Positions 1-8,237 of a stretch of DNA of 64,000 nucleotides are shown piece after piece. The notes beneath the pieces were generated by a model. That model saw only the letters and a program-made list of their open reading frames with translations. It was not told where the DNA came from and did no database searches. Origin of the DNA: Caccoplasma sp905210875 (GTDB taxonomy: Bacteria; Bacteroidota; Bacteroidia; Bacteroidales; UBA11471); assembly GCA_963931635.1 (NCBI GenBank), contig OZ007034.1, positions 2,790,001 through 2,854,000 on the forward strand. Reading direction: 5' to 3'. Within the stretch, counting starts at the first letter, position 1. Each line of letters starts with the position of its first letter. Both the position numbers and the translations under genes were made by a program.

Positions 1-879
1 TACAACTACATACAGCAAGAAATACGACTAAAAAATTTCCTGTATGCCGTGTCGCTGTCAAAAGAGCGGTTACGCATCGTCGAAGAGCGATACCAGATAG
101 GAAACTTTTCCCGTCTTGACCTGTTGCAGGCCCGGGTCGACTTCAACGCCGACAGTGCCCAGTACATGAAACAGCAAGAGACCCTGCACTCCTCTCGCAT
201 ACGTCTCAACGAACTGATGGCCATTGCCGACATGAACAACCCCATCGCCGTGGTCGACACCGTCATCGATGTCAATACGCTGCTCGTCTTTGAGGAGCTG
301 TGGACCTCGACACTGCAAACCAATGCCTCCCTGCTGAAAGCCGAACAGGACAAAACAATTGCCAACCTCGACCTGAAAAAGGTATTCTCGCGCAACTATC
401 CCTACGTGCGCCTCAACGCCGGATATGGATACACACTCAACACCTACGACCGCACCAACACACAACTGCGGCGTAACAATCTGGGCGCCAGTTTCGGCCT
501 CACCATCGGCTTCAATCTCTACGACGGAAACCGCCGACGGGAAATAAGGAATGCCCGCATCGCCGCCCAAAATGCCGAGCTGCAACAGAAAGACATCGTG
601 CAGTCGCTGCGGGCCGACATCAGCAACCTGTGGCAGGCCTATAAAAACAACATCGAGGTGCTGAATCTTGAACGCGAAAACCTCACGGCCGCCAAAGAGA
701 ACTACCTCATTGCCCGCGAACGCTACATATTGGGCAACTTGTCGGGTATTGAACTACGCGAGGCACAAAAAAGTCTGCTCGATGCCGAAGAGCGCATACT
801 CACCGCCGAATACGATACCAAACTGTGCGAAATATCTCTACTCCAAATCAGCGGGAAAATCACCGATTATCTGAGGTAA
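1..879 (+). CDS. TolC-family outer membrane efflux protein, 3' part
   Basis: The reading frame is open from the first base, so the gene starts before the window; about 292 codons remain. The protein is rich in long amphipathic helical stretches (heptad-like runs such as SLSKERLRIVEERYQIGNFSR) and carries the repeated TolC signature in which a helix ends in 'ARERYILGNLSGIELREAQ', close to the 'RYQIGNFSRLDLLQAR' unit about 200 residues earlier. A beta-strand region with the sequence YGYTLNTY lies between the two halves. TolC-like proteins form the outer-membrane tunnel of RND or type I export systems. Its pump partners would lie upstream, outside the window. A terminator follows, so it is probably the last gene of its operon. 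Confidence 0.85.
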   Translation, partial: YNYIQQEIRLKNFLYAVSLSKERLRIVEERYQIGNFSRLDLLQARVDFNADSAQYMKQQETLHSSRIRLNELMAIADMNNPIAVVDTVIDVNTLLVFEELWTSTLQTNASLLKAEQDKTIANLDLKKVFSRNYPYVRLNAGYGYTLNTYDRTNTQLRRNNLGASFGLTIGFNLYDGNRRREIRNARIAAQNAELQQKDIVQSLRADISNLWQAYKNNIEVLNLERENLTAAKENYLIARERYILGNLSGIELREAQKSLLDAEERILTAEYDTKLCEISLLQISGKITDYLR

Positions 880-892
880 TTTTCTTAGGACA

Positions 893-935
893 AAGCCCGG
901 AGAACGACAAAGACACCTCTCCGGGCTTGTTTTTT
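893..935 (+). terminator. Rho-independent terminator after the TolC-like gene
   Basis: A perfect 11-bp stem (AAGCCCGGAGA at 893-903 paired with TCTCCGGGCTT at 918-928) is followed by a run of T residues at 930-935. It lies 14 bases after the stop codon of the TolC-like gene and should end that operon. Confidence 0.85.
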
Positions 936-1128
936 ACGGCATAACAAATTATCGAGTTATTTTCGACAATCCATCACATAAAGCAGATGTCTCAAAAAAA
1001 CAAAAAAAGGTTACATTTTATTCTCAAAACTGCTAGTTTTGTATCAAATACCTGCTGACAGGTGAATATTCCGTAAAATAGGTAGGAATATCTGTAATTT
1101 TAATTATGGAAGATTTTGGACCGTTCTT

Positions 1129-1136
1129 TACATTTG
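1129..1136 (+). promoter_or_regulatory. Candidate Bacteroidetes -7 box for the redox/Tat operon
   Basis: TACATTTG fits the Bacteroidetes -7 consensus TAnnTTTG. A start of transcription near 1142 would place an ATG at 1165 downstream and would exclude the upstream in-frame codon at 1141. No convincing TTTG -33 box sits at the usual distance, so this rests on the -7 motif and position alone. Confidence 0.4.
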
Positions 1137-1164
1137 TTACGTGTATCATTTAATCTGTTCCTCC

Positions 1165-1722
1165 ATGAAAAAGTTACGTTATCTAACCATTTGGGTCATT
1201 CTGTTTCACGCACTGCCTATGGCAAACATCAATGCCCAAAACGCCTCCTTGGTCGTCTATTTCTCACACAGCGGCCATACCCGGAGTGTTGCCCAAGAAA
1301 TAAAAAACAATACGGGTGCGGCTATCTTTGAAATTATCCCGGAGAAAAACTATCCCTCCAACTACCAAACTCTCTTAGACCAAGCCAAAGCCGAAATCAA
1401 CTCCGGGACACATCCGGCCATCAAACCTCTTGATTCTGGAATCGAATCGTATGACACCATATATGTAGGCTCTCCTTGCTGGTGGGGCACCATAGCTCCC
1501 CCCGTAGCAACATTCTTATCGTCTTACGATTTTTCGGGCAAAGTAATTGCACCCTTTATGACACACGAAGGAAGTGGCATGGGACACAGCGAAAAAGACA
1601 TACGTGCGCTCTGTCCAAAGGCTGTTCTACTCAAAGGCCTTCCCATCAGAGGTAGTCTCTCTGATCAAGCTGCCACTCAAATAAAAGAGTGGTTGCAGGA
1701 ATCGATATACCGACAAAATTAA
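1165..1722 (+). CDS. Exported flavodoxin-like protein
   Basis: This 185-residue protein begins with a Sec-type signal peptide (MKKLRY, a hydrophobic core, then a likely cleavage after NINA). The rest is a flavodoxin-fold domain: SLVVYFSHSGHT is the first strand and FMN phosphate loop, YVGSPCWWGTIAPP the second flavin loop and FMTHEGSGMGHSE the third. I chose the ATG at 1165 because it starts the signal peptide and lies just after the -7 box. Flavodoxins carry low-potential electrons through bound FMN and are usually cytoplasmic, so a signal peptide implies action in the periplasm. The neighbours are a second flavodoxin, a quinol-type iron-sulfur membrane protein and a Tat-exported reductase, which fits a periplasmic electron chain. 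FMN binding and electron partner are inferred. Confidence 0.8.
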   Translation: MKKLRYLTIWVILFHALPMANINAQNASLVVYFSHSGHTRSVAQEIKNNTGAAIFEIIPEKNYPSNYQTLLDQAKAEINSGTHPAIKPLDSGIESYDTIYVGSPCWWGTIAPPVATFLSSYDFSGKVIAPFMTHEGSGMGHSEKDIRALCPKAVLLKGLPIRGSLSDQAATQIKEWLQESIYRQN

Positions 1723-1748
1723 TTGTACAATTTAAACCTCTCCGTTAT

Positions 1749-2285
1749 ATGACATCAAATACTCTTATTGCATTTTTCTCTCGCAAAGGATTCAATTATG
1801 TCAACGGCAGTATTATTAACCTACCTGTCGGAAACACTGAGGTAATTGCACGGAAAATACAACTTCTCACGGGAGGTGGCAGCAATTTGTTTCAAATTCT
1901 TCCTGAAAACCCATATCCCGAATATTATACCGAGACAACCACCTTGGCTCAAAAAGAATTAAGAGAGAATGCACGCCCCAGACTTTGCCGAAAACTCGAC
2001 GACATGGCCTCGTACAATACCATATTCCTCGGTTATCCCAACTGGTGGGGAACAATGCCCATGGCTGTGTTCACATTCTTTGAACAGTACAACTTCTCGG
2101 GAAAACGCATCGCCCCATTTTGCACACATGAAGGTAGCGGATTGGGAAGCAGCGAACGAGACATCAAAAACTTATGTCCCGGAGCCATAGTCGTACCGGG
2201 ACTGGCTATACGTGGCGGAGAAGTGGGACAGGCCGACCGTCTCATCAAGGAATGGCTACAAGCAAACGACCTCATACAAAAATAA
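1749..2285 (+). CDS. Flavodoxin family protein
   Basis: This is a 178-residue flavodoxin-fold protein, paralogous to the gene just upstream: the segments YPNWWGTMPMAVFTFFEQYNFSGK and FCTHEGSGLGSSERDIKNLCP match its neighbour closely. Its own N-terminus (MTSNTLIAFFSRKGFNYV) has no signal peptide, so it should stay in the cytoplasm. The start at 1749 was chosen because the 20 residues before it do not belong to the fold. An insert in the first loop (YVNGSIINLPVGNTEVIA) is typical of the flavodoxins often seen in Bacteroidetes and Clostridia. It is 26 bases from its upstream neighbour and 9 bases from the next gene, so it is co-transcribed. The pair suggests one flavodoxin on each side of the membrane. 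Confidence 0.85.
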   Translation: MTSNTLIAFFSRKGFNYVNGSIINLPVGNTEVIARKIQLLTGGGSNLFQILPENPYPEYYTETTTLAQKELRENARPRLCRKLDDMASYNTIFLGYPNWWGTMPMAVFTFFEQYNFSGKRIAPFCTHEGSGLGSSERDIKNLCPGAIVVPGLAIRGGEVGQADRLIKEWLQANDLIQK

Positions 2286-2294
2286 AATCCTGTT

Positions 2295-3773
2295 ATGCTA
2301 AGAAAGATCAGAATCGCAGCAGCACTCATCTGCTTTTTACTCATCACACTTCTGTTTCTCGATTTCACGGGAAGCCTTCACACATGGTTCGGTTGGCTGG
2401 CAAAGATACAATTTCTCCCCGCCATACTGGCTTTGAATGTGGCAGTCGTCGCAGCACTCGTCGTCTTGACCTTGGTGTGCGGGCGGGTATACTGTTCGGT
2501 CATCTGCCCGTTGGGAGTATTCCAAGATATTGTCTCCAAGGTCAGCAGCCTCCGCCGCAGAAAAAAACACCGCTTCTCCTATTCGCCGGCCCTTTCCTGG
2601 CTTCGATACGGAGTGCTGGTCATTTTCATCATAGCTCTCGTAGCCGGCATCTCCTCGTTTGTAGTGCTGCTGGCACCGTACAGCTCCTACGGACGCATGG
2701 TACAGAATCTTCTCGCCCCTCTTTACGCCTTGGGAAACAATGCACTGGCCTATATGGCCGAACGCGTAGACAGTTATGCCTTCTACTCCACAGAGGTGTG
2801 GTTGAAAAGCCTGCCAACATTTTTGGTGGCGCTTCTCTCCTGCATCATTGTCGCCATACTGGCTTGGCGCAACGGACGCACCTATTGCAACACCCTTTGT
2901 CCCGTAGGCACAGTACTGGGATTGCTGTCGCGCTACGCTTGGCTGAAACCGCGCATCGACACCTCTAAATGTACCGGATGTGGCTTGTGTGCACGGAGTT
3001 GCAAATCGTCGTGCATCAACGCCAAAGAGCACCACATCGATTACAGCCGCTGCGTAACCTGCATGGATTGTGTCGAGGCATGCACCCAAAATGCCATTGT
3101 CTACGGTCGACCTCTCAAAACCACATCACACACCGAGAAAGAAAAAGAGCCCACCGCACGCCGGCAATTTCTTGCAACAGCCGGCATACTGATGGCCGGC
3201 GCCATCGAAGCCCAGGAGAAGAAAGTCGACGGCGGTCTCGCCCCCATCATCGACAAGAAGATTCCTCATCGGGCCACTCCCCTGGTTCCGCCCGGAGCCG
3301 AAAGCCTTCAAAACCTGCGGCAACACTGCACAGCCTGCCAACTCTGCGTGTCGGTATGTCCCAATCAGGTTCTAAGGCCATCGGGCAAACTATCATCCTT
3401 TATGCAACCCGAGATGTCGTATGAACGCGGCTATTGCCGGCCCGAATGTACCAAGTGTTCGGAGGTTTGCCCCACCGGCGCCATTCATCTACTGACAAAA
3501 GAGGAAAAATCATCTACAAAAGTAGGCTACGCCGTTGTAGTCAGAGAAAACTGCATACCGCTTACCGACGGCGTTTCCTGCGGAAACTGCGCCCGCCACT
3601 GCCCCACCGGTGCCATACAGATGATCAAGGAGGTCGTCGAAGGAAAAGAGGTAGAATTGCCGGTTGTCAATACCGAACGTTGCATCGGATGCGGCGCTTG
3701 CGAGAATTTGTGCCCTAGCCGCCCGTTCAGCGCCATCTACGTCGAAGGAATAGAACATCATCGTATCATCTAA
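2295..3773 (+). CDS. NapH-NapG-like membrane/periplasmic 4Fe-4S fusion protein
   Basis: This 492-residue protein has two parts. Residues 1-280 resemble NapH/MauN: several membrane segments, the cysteine motifs CGRVYCSVICP (62-72) and CNTLCPVG, then two 4Fe-4S motifs (CTGCGLCARSC and CVTCMDCVEAC). Residues 285-492 resemble NapG: a twin-arginine motif RRQFLATAG at 289-297, then CTACQLCVSVCP, ECTKCSEVCP, CGNCARHCP and CIGCGACENLCP. NapG-type proteins are Tat-exported periplasmic ferredoxins that work with NapH to draw electrons from quinol. Here the Tat motif is internal. The inference is that the C-terminal ferredoxin is moved across the membrane by the Tat system encoded six genes downstream. 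Electrons could then pass to the exported flavodoxin or the aldo/keto reductase. The family is clear; the substrate is unknown. Confidence 0.8.
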   Translation: MLRKIRIAAALICFLLITLLFLDFTGSLHTWFGWLAKIQFLPAILALNVAVVAALVVLTLVCGRVYCSVICPLGVFQDIVSKVSSLRRRKKHRFSYSPALSWLRYGVLVIFIIALVAGISSFVVLLAPYSSYGRMVQNLLAPLYALGNNALAYMAERVDSYAFYSTEVWLKSLPTFLVALLSCIIVAILAWRNGRTYCNTLCPVGTVLGLLSRYAWLKPRIDTSKCTGCGLCARSCKSSCINAKEHHIDYSRCVTCMDCVEACTQNAIVYGRPLKTTSHTEKEKEPTARRQFLATAGILMAGAIEAQEKKVDGGLAPIIDKKIPHRATPLVPPGAESLQNLRQHCTACQLCVSVCPNQVLRPSGKLSSFMQPEMSYERGYCRPECTKCSEVCPTGAIHLLTKEEKSSTKVGYAVVVRENCIPLTDGVSCGNCARHCPTGAIQMIKEVVEGKEVELPVVNTERCIGCGACENLCPSRPFSAIYVEGIEHHRII

Positions 3774-3785
3774 CACCGCTATATC

Positions 3786-5186
3786 ATGGATAAAGAGAAT
3801 CATAAAGAAAAGAAAAATATAAACCGTCGGGATTTTCTGAAAATCGTAGGAGCTGGCACCTTAACCGCTACGGCTGCTCTCTACGGCTGTGAAAACAAAC
3901 ATGTGGCAGAGAATAACCCCACACAACCATCAGGTACGATGACCTATCGTACCAACCTGCACGGCGAGCAGGTTTCCCTCCTCGGATATGGCTGCATGCG
4001 CTGGCCTACCCGAAAAAACGAAAAGGGAGAGAAGGTACTCGACCAAGAGACTATCAACCAACTGGTAGACTATGCATTGGAACATGGGGTCAACTATTTC
4101 GATACATCTCCTGCCTACTGTAAAGGAGAATCAGAACGCGCCACGGGCATTGCCCTCAGCCGACATCCACGCGACAAATACTTCATCGCCACCAAGTTGT
4201 CGAACTTTTCGTCCTCGACATGGAGCCGCGAAGCCTCCCTGGCCATGTATCACAACTCATTCAAGGAACTACAGGTAGACTACATCGACTATATGCTGCT
4301 GCACGGTGTAGGTATGGGACGAAATGGCATGAAAGAATTTGAGGCACGTTACATCGACAACGGCATACTCGAATTTCTGCTTGAAGAGCGCAAAGCCGGA
4401 CGTATCCGCAACCTCGGTTTTTCCTATCATGGCGATATAAAGGTTTTTGACTACCTGCTCTCCCGGCACGATTACTACCAGTGGGATTTTGTGCAGATAC
4501 AACTCAATTACCTCGACTGGCATCATGCCAAAGAAATAAACCGCAACAATACCAATGCCGAGTATCTGTATCAGGAACTTGAAAAAAGACATATTCCTGC
4601 CGTCATCATGGAACCGTTGCTTGGAGGCCGACTTTCAAAGGTTCACGACCACATCGTGGCCCGGTTCAAACAGCGCGAGCCCAACCGCAGTGTTGCTTCC
4701 TGGGCATTCCGCTTTGCCGGCTCTTTCCCTGGCGTATTAACCGTACTGAGTGGCATGACCTACATGGATCATCTGCAAGATAACCTCGCCTCCTACTCTC
4801 CGCTGCAACCGCTTACCGACGAAGAGTTTGAGTTCCTTTACGAAACGGCCAACCTCATGATGCAATACCCGTCGATACCCTGCAACGACTGCAAATACTG
4901 TATGCCATGCCCCTACGGTATCGACATACCCGCCATTCTGCTGCACTACAACAAGTGTGTCAATGAGGGGAATCTGCCGGAGAGTTCGCAAGCCCCCAAT
5001 TACCGGGAAGCCCGCCGAGCCTTCCTTGTAGGATATGACCGCAGCGTACCCCGCCTGCGCCAGGCATCTCATTGCATCGGATGCCAGCAATGCGAACCCC
5101 ACTGTCCGCAAAACATTCACATAGCGCAAGAGATGCGGCGCATCGACCATTTTGTGGAAGACTTGAAACAGGGAAATGTGTTCTGA
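3786..5186 (+). CDS. Tat-signal aldo/keto reductase with C-terminal ferredoxin domain
   Basis: The 466-residue protein starts with a Tat signal (NRRDFLKIVGAG, R14-R15) ending in a lipobox-like YGC, so it is probably a lipoprotein exported folded. Residues 55-365 are an aldo/keto reductase domain: LLGYGCMRWP opens it, and the catalytic residues appear as D and Y in NYFDTSPAY, K in ATKLS and H in LLHGVG. The C-terminal end adds a 4Fe-4S pair, CNDCKYCMPCPYG and CIGCQQCEPHCP. Such AKR-ferredoxin proteins are common in anaerobes; export of one is less usual. It lies 12 bases after the NapH-NapG-like gene, its likely electron donor, and in the same operon as tatA and tatC. The substrate is not known. 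How a pyridine-nucleotide-type enzyme works outside the cytoplasm is unclear; the iron-sulfur centres or a flavodoxin may replace NADPH. Confidence 0.88.
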   Translation: MDKENHKEKKNINRRDFLKIVGAGTLTATAALYGCENKHVAENNPTQPSGTMTYRTNLHGEQVSLLGYGCMRWPTRKNEKGEKVLDQETINQLVDYALEHGVNYFDTSPAYCKGESERATGIALSRHPRDKYFIATKLSNFSSSTWSREASLAMYHNSFKELQVDYIDYMLLHGVGMGRNGMKEFEARYIDNGILEFLLEERKAGRIRNLGFSYHGDIKVFDYLLSRHDYYQWDFVQIQLNYLDWHHAKEINRNNTNAEYLYQELEKRHIPAVIMEPLLGGRLSKVHDHIVARFKQREPNRSVASWAFRFAGSFPGVLTVLSGMTYMDHLQDNLASYSPLQPLTDEEFEFLYETANLMMQYPSIPCNDCKYCMPCPYGIDIPAILLHYNKCVNEGNLPESSQAPNYREARRAFLVGYDRSVPRLRQASHCIGCQQCEPHCPQNIHIAQEMRRIDHFVEDLKQGNVF

Positions 5187-5195
5187 TCGAGACCT

Positions 5196-5621
5196 ATGGA
5201 AGAACTTGTAAAAACATTACACGAAGGCGGTTACTCCTGTGTCATACGACAAGGTGATGTCATACGGACATTTACTCAACGAGGGGTTAACGACCTCTAT
5301 GCTCTGCTCACCAAAGAGCCTCATTTTCTACGAGAGGCATCCGTGGCCGACAAAGTCATAGGCAAAGCGGCCGCAGCCCTGCTGGTGGCAGGAGGCATAA
5401 AGGAACTTTATGCGGGAGTCATCAGCGATGGAGCCCTCGAACTGCTTGCCCAGGCCGGCATACCGACCACGTATGACAAGAGAGTACCCTATATCATCAA
5501 CCGCACGCACACCGACCGTTGTCCTCTCGAAAAACGGTGCGCCGAAGCAACATCAGCCGCCGAATGTCTACCTCTCATCGCGAGCTTCGTCGAGGAAATG
5601 AAACTCCGCAACCATGTATAA
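5196..5621 (+). CDS. DUF1893 family protein
   Basis: This 141-residue protein matches the DUF1893 pattern: an N-terminal MEELVKTLHEGGYSCVI, a GVNDLYALL segment, and DKVIGKAAAALLVAGGIKELYAGVIS with a following SDGALELLAQAGIP. The family has a cytidine-deaminase-like fold but no proven activity known to me. The residues RCPLEKRC could hold a metal or disulfide. It starts 9 bases after the reductase and overlaps the TonB receptor start by 8 bases, so translation is probably coupled. No signal peptide is present, so it should be cytoplasmic. Its role in this operon is unknown. Confidence 0.75.
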   Translation: MEELVKTLHEGGYSCVIRQGDVIRTFTQRGVNDLYALLTKEPHFLREASVADKVIGKAAAALLVAGGIKELYAGVISDGALELLAQAGIPTTYDKRVPYIINRTHTDRCPLEKRCAEATSAAECLPLIASFVEEMKLRNHV

Positions 5622-7488
5622 AAGCATCTTTACCTGTGTACTGTTGCTGACCGTTATTGCACCTGCATGGGCTGCAAACGACTCGGTGCCGAAGCAGAAA
5701 AGCGTCGATATAGATGAAATCGTCGTTACCGGCACTCGCAGCGAAACCGACAGCCGACGGCTCTCATCGACCGTATCGGTGCTTTCCCGCGATGTCATAG
5801 AGAAGAGTTATGAATCGTCACTGCTACCCCTCCTGTCGGCCCACGTTCCCGGACTGTTTGTTACAAGTCGCGGCCTGCTGGGATATGGCGTCTCGACCGG
5901 TGCTGCCGGCGGCATGACCCTGCGTGGTATCGGCAACAGTCCCACCTCGGGATTGCTGGTCCTCATCGACGGCCACCCGCAATATATGGGACTGATGGGA
6001 CACCCCATTGCCGACGCCTATCAGACGGTACTGGCCGAAAAGGTCGAGGTCGTGAGAGGGCCCGCCTCGGTGATATACGGTTCGAACGCCATGGGAGGTG
6101 TCATCAACATCGTTACCCGGGAAGCCGAAGAGGGGACGAAAACCCATCTGCGAAGCAGCTACGGCTCGTTCAACACATCGACCAACGAAATCACCAATCA
6201 GACCCGTATCGGGGGCTTCGGCAGCACCGTATCGGCATTCTACAACCGCACCGACGGCCATCGCCGCGACATGGGATTTGAACAGATGGGAGGCCTCGTC
6301 AAGCTTTCCTACGAAATGTCGCCCGCCTGGGAGATGGGTGCCGACCTGAACATGACCCACTTCAATGCCTCCAATCCCGGTCCGGTGTCGGCACCGCGCA
6401 TCGACAACGACTCACACATCACCCGGGGCATGACCTCGTTCTACATTGAGAATCACTACCAGAAAACATCGGGTGCCGTAACGGCCTTCTACAACTGGGG
6501 GCATCATCGCATCAACGACGGATATACGGTCGGAGAGTCGCCACTCGACTATCGGTTTGACTCGCGCGACCACATGGCCGGAGTCTCCCTGTACCAGAAC
6601 CTCCGGCTCTTTACCGGGAATGTGGCCACCGTAGGTATCGACTACCAACATTTCGGAGGTCGGGCCTGGAACCGCTACCCGGCCACCGACACCCGAGAGA
6701 AACTGGTCGACAAGACGCTCAACGACATAGCCGGGTATGTAGACCTTCGTCAAGATATAGGCCGGCTCGTTACACTCGACGCCGGAGTGCGGTTCGACCA
6801 CAACTCCCACGTCGGCAACGAATGGATTCCGCAAGGAGGTCTCTCCCTGCATCTGCCCCGCCTTATGGAGTTGAAAGCAACCGTGGCCAAGGGCTTCCGC
6901 AACCCGACCCTGCGCGAGATGTATATGTTCCCGCCCCAAAACCCCGACCTGCAACCCGAGCGTGTCGTCAACTACGAGATTGCCTTTTCGCAGCGCTTTC
7001 CGCAACAACGCCTCTCCTACGGCCTGAACCTTTTCTATCTACACGGCAATAACCTCATACAGACGGTGCGCGTACCCAACGGTATGCTCAACATCAATAC
7101 CGGAGAGGTCGACAATGCCGGGATAGAGGTCGAAGCCGGCTGGCAAATCTCACCGTCGTGGAACGTTGCGGTCCAGTACAGCTGGCTGCACATGAAACGC
7201 CCCATACTCGCCTCGCCCGAACACAAAGCCTGCGCCTCGATATCATACAGCAGCAGGCGCTGGTCGGTATCGACGGACTGGCAATATGTACACGGACTCT
7301 ACACGGCACTCGATTCTCGGCAACAAGAAAAATTTTTATTATGGAATGCCCGTGTCGATTACCAAATATATCATTTTTTACGTATATTTGCCAAAGGAGA
7401 AAATCTGCTGGCCCAACGATACGAAATCAACCAAGGCTATCCCATGCCCAAAGCGACCTGCATGGGAGGTATCGATATTCAATTTTAA
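5614..7488 (+). CDS. TonB-dependent outer membrane receptor (BtuB/FepA-like)
   Basis: The 624-residue protein has a signal peptide (MYKSIFTCVLLLTVIAPAWA), a TonB box-like VDIDEIVVTGTR, a plug domain with VEVVRGPASVIYGSNAMGGVINIVTR, and a beta-barrel ending in an aromatic terminal F (CMGGIDIQF). It lacks the N-terminal carboxypeptidase-like domain of SusC proteins, so it belongs to the BtuB/FepA type that imports cofactors, hemes or siderophores. The length is normal for that type. It overlaps DUF1893 by 8 bases and is followed after 12 bases by an ECF-type S component, a pairing that suggests uptake of a vitamin-like compound or metal chelate needed by the redox enzymes. The ligand cannot be read from the sequence. 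Confidence 0.88.
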   Translation: MYKSIFTCVLLLTVIAPAWAANDSVPKQKSVDIDEIVVTGTRSETDSRRLSSTVSVLSRDVIEKSYESSLLPLLSAHVPGLFVTSRGLLGYGVSTGAAGGMTLRGIGNSPTSGLLVLIDGHPQYMGLMGHPIADAYQTVLAEKVEVVRGPASVIYGSNAMGGVINIVTREAEEGTKTHLRSSYGSFNTSTNEITNQTRIGGFGSTVSAFYNRTDGHRRDMGFEQMGGLVKLSYEMSPAWEMGADLNMTHFNASNPGPVSAPRIDNDSHITRGMTSFYIENHYQKTSGAVTAFYNWGHHRINDGYTVGESPLDYRFDSRDHMAGVSLYQNLRLFTGNVATVGIDYQHFGGRAWNRYPATDTREKLVDKTLNDIAGYVDLRQDIGRLVTLDAGVRFDHNSHVGNEWIPQGGLSLHLPRLMELKATVAKGFRNPTLREMYMFPPQNPDLQPERVVNYEIAFSQRFPQQRLSYGLNLFYLHGNNLIQTVRVPNGMLNINTGEVDNAGIEVEAGWQISPSWNVAVQYSWLHMKRPILASPEHKACASISYSSRRWSVSTDWQYVHGLYTALDSRQQEKFLLWNARVDYQIYHFLRIFAKGENLLAQRYEINQGYPMPKATCMGGIDIQF

Positions 7489-7500
7489 AATCATATAACT

Positions 7501-8013
7501 ATGCAGACTTCAACTCTAAGACTTTACTCTCTCTCCTACCGCCAGGCTAAGACCTACGGAATCGCCCTTCTTTTTGTGGCCGGCAACATCGTGCTGCCAC
7601 AACTCTTTCATTTGTTGCCACAAGGGGGTGTTACCTGGCTACCCATATACTTTTTCACCCTAATTGCCGCCTACAAATACGGTTGGAAAGCCGGACTGCT
7701 CACAGCCGTACTTTCGCCGGTTGTCAACAGCCTGCTCTTCGGCATGCCCGCCGCAGCAGCCCTGCCCGCCATTCTGCTGAAATCGGCACTCCTTGCCACT
7801 GCCGCCGCCATAGCTGCCGCCCGCTTTCAAAAAGCCTCTCTGGTGCTGCTTGCCGCAGTTGTCGTGTGCTACCAGGGTCTGGGGCTGATAGGCGAATGGG
7901 CCTTGACGGGAGACCTCGGCCTGGCCACGCAGGATTTCCGTGTAGGAATCCCCGGAATGCTTCTGCAAGTGCTGGGCGGATACTTTTGCATCAATTTCAT
8001 AATACGAAAATAA
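7501..8013 (+). CDS. ECF transporter S component-like membrane protein
   Basis: This is a 170-residue, very hydrophobic protein with five or six membrane helices. Motifs such as GNIVLPQLFHLLP, YKYGWKAGLLTAVLSPVVNSLLFGMP and AILLKSALLATAAAIAAARF resemble substrate-binding S components of energy-coupling factor transporters. No AAT ATPases or T component lie beside it, so it would share a general ECF module encoded elsewhere. It follows the TonB receptor by 12 bases, suggesting that receptor and S component handle the same substrate across the two membranes. Its stop codon overlaps the tatA start. The substrate is unknown and assignment to the ECF-S group rests on overall pattern. Confidence 0.6.
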   Translation: MQTSTLRLYSLSYRQAKTYGIALLFVAGNIVLPQLFHLLPQGGVTWLPIYFFTLIAAYKYGWKAGLLTAVLSPVVNSLLFGMPAAAALPAILLKSALLATAAAIAAARFQKASLVLLAAVVVCYQGLGLIGEWALTGDLGLATQDFRVGIPGMLLQVLGGYFCINFIIRK

Positions 8014-8237
8014 TGAATACACTACTGCTAATCGGAGGCATCGGAATGCAAGAAATTCTCATCATTGCCCTCATCGTGTTACTGCTCTTCGGCGGGAAAA
8101 AGATTCCCGAACTGATGAAAGGCATCGGCAAAGGAGTGCGCAGTTTCAAAGACGGTATAAACGGCATCGAGAAAGAGATTGAAAACGCCGACGACCAGAA
8201 TACCTCCAAATCCAAAGAAAACGACCAGCCCAAATGA
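8013..8237 (+). CDS. tatA: Sec-independent translocase subunit TatA/E
   Basis: This 74-residue protein has the TatA layout: a short N-terminal membrane helix (MQEILIIALIVLLLFGGKKIPEL), the FGGKKIPEL hinge, an amphipathic helix (MKGIGKGVRSFKDGI) and a charged polar tail. TatA proteins polymerise to form the passage for folded Tat substrates at the cytoplasmic membrane. The start ATG at 8013 overlaps the upstream stop by one base (TAATG), and the stop overlaps tatC by four bases, which decides both start sites. At least two genes upstream in this operon encode likely Tat substrates. Confidence 0.93.
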   Translation: MNTLLLIGGIGMQEILIIALIVLLLFGGKKIPELMKGIGKGVRSFKDGINGIEKEIENADDQNTSKSKENDQPK

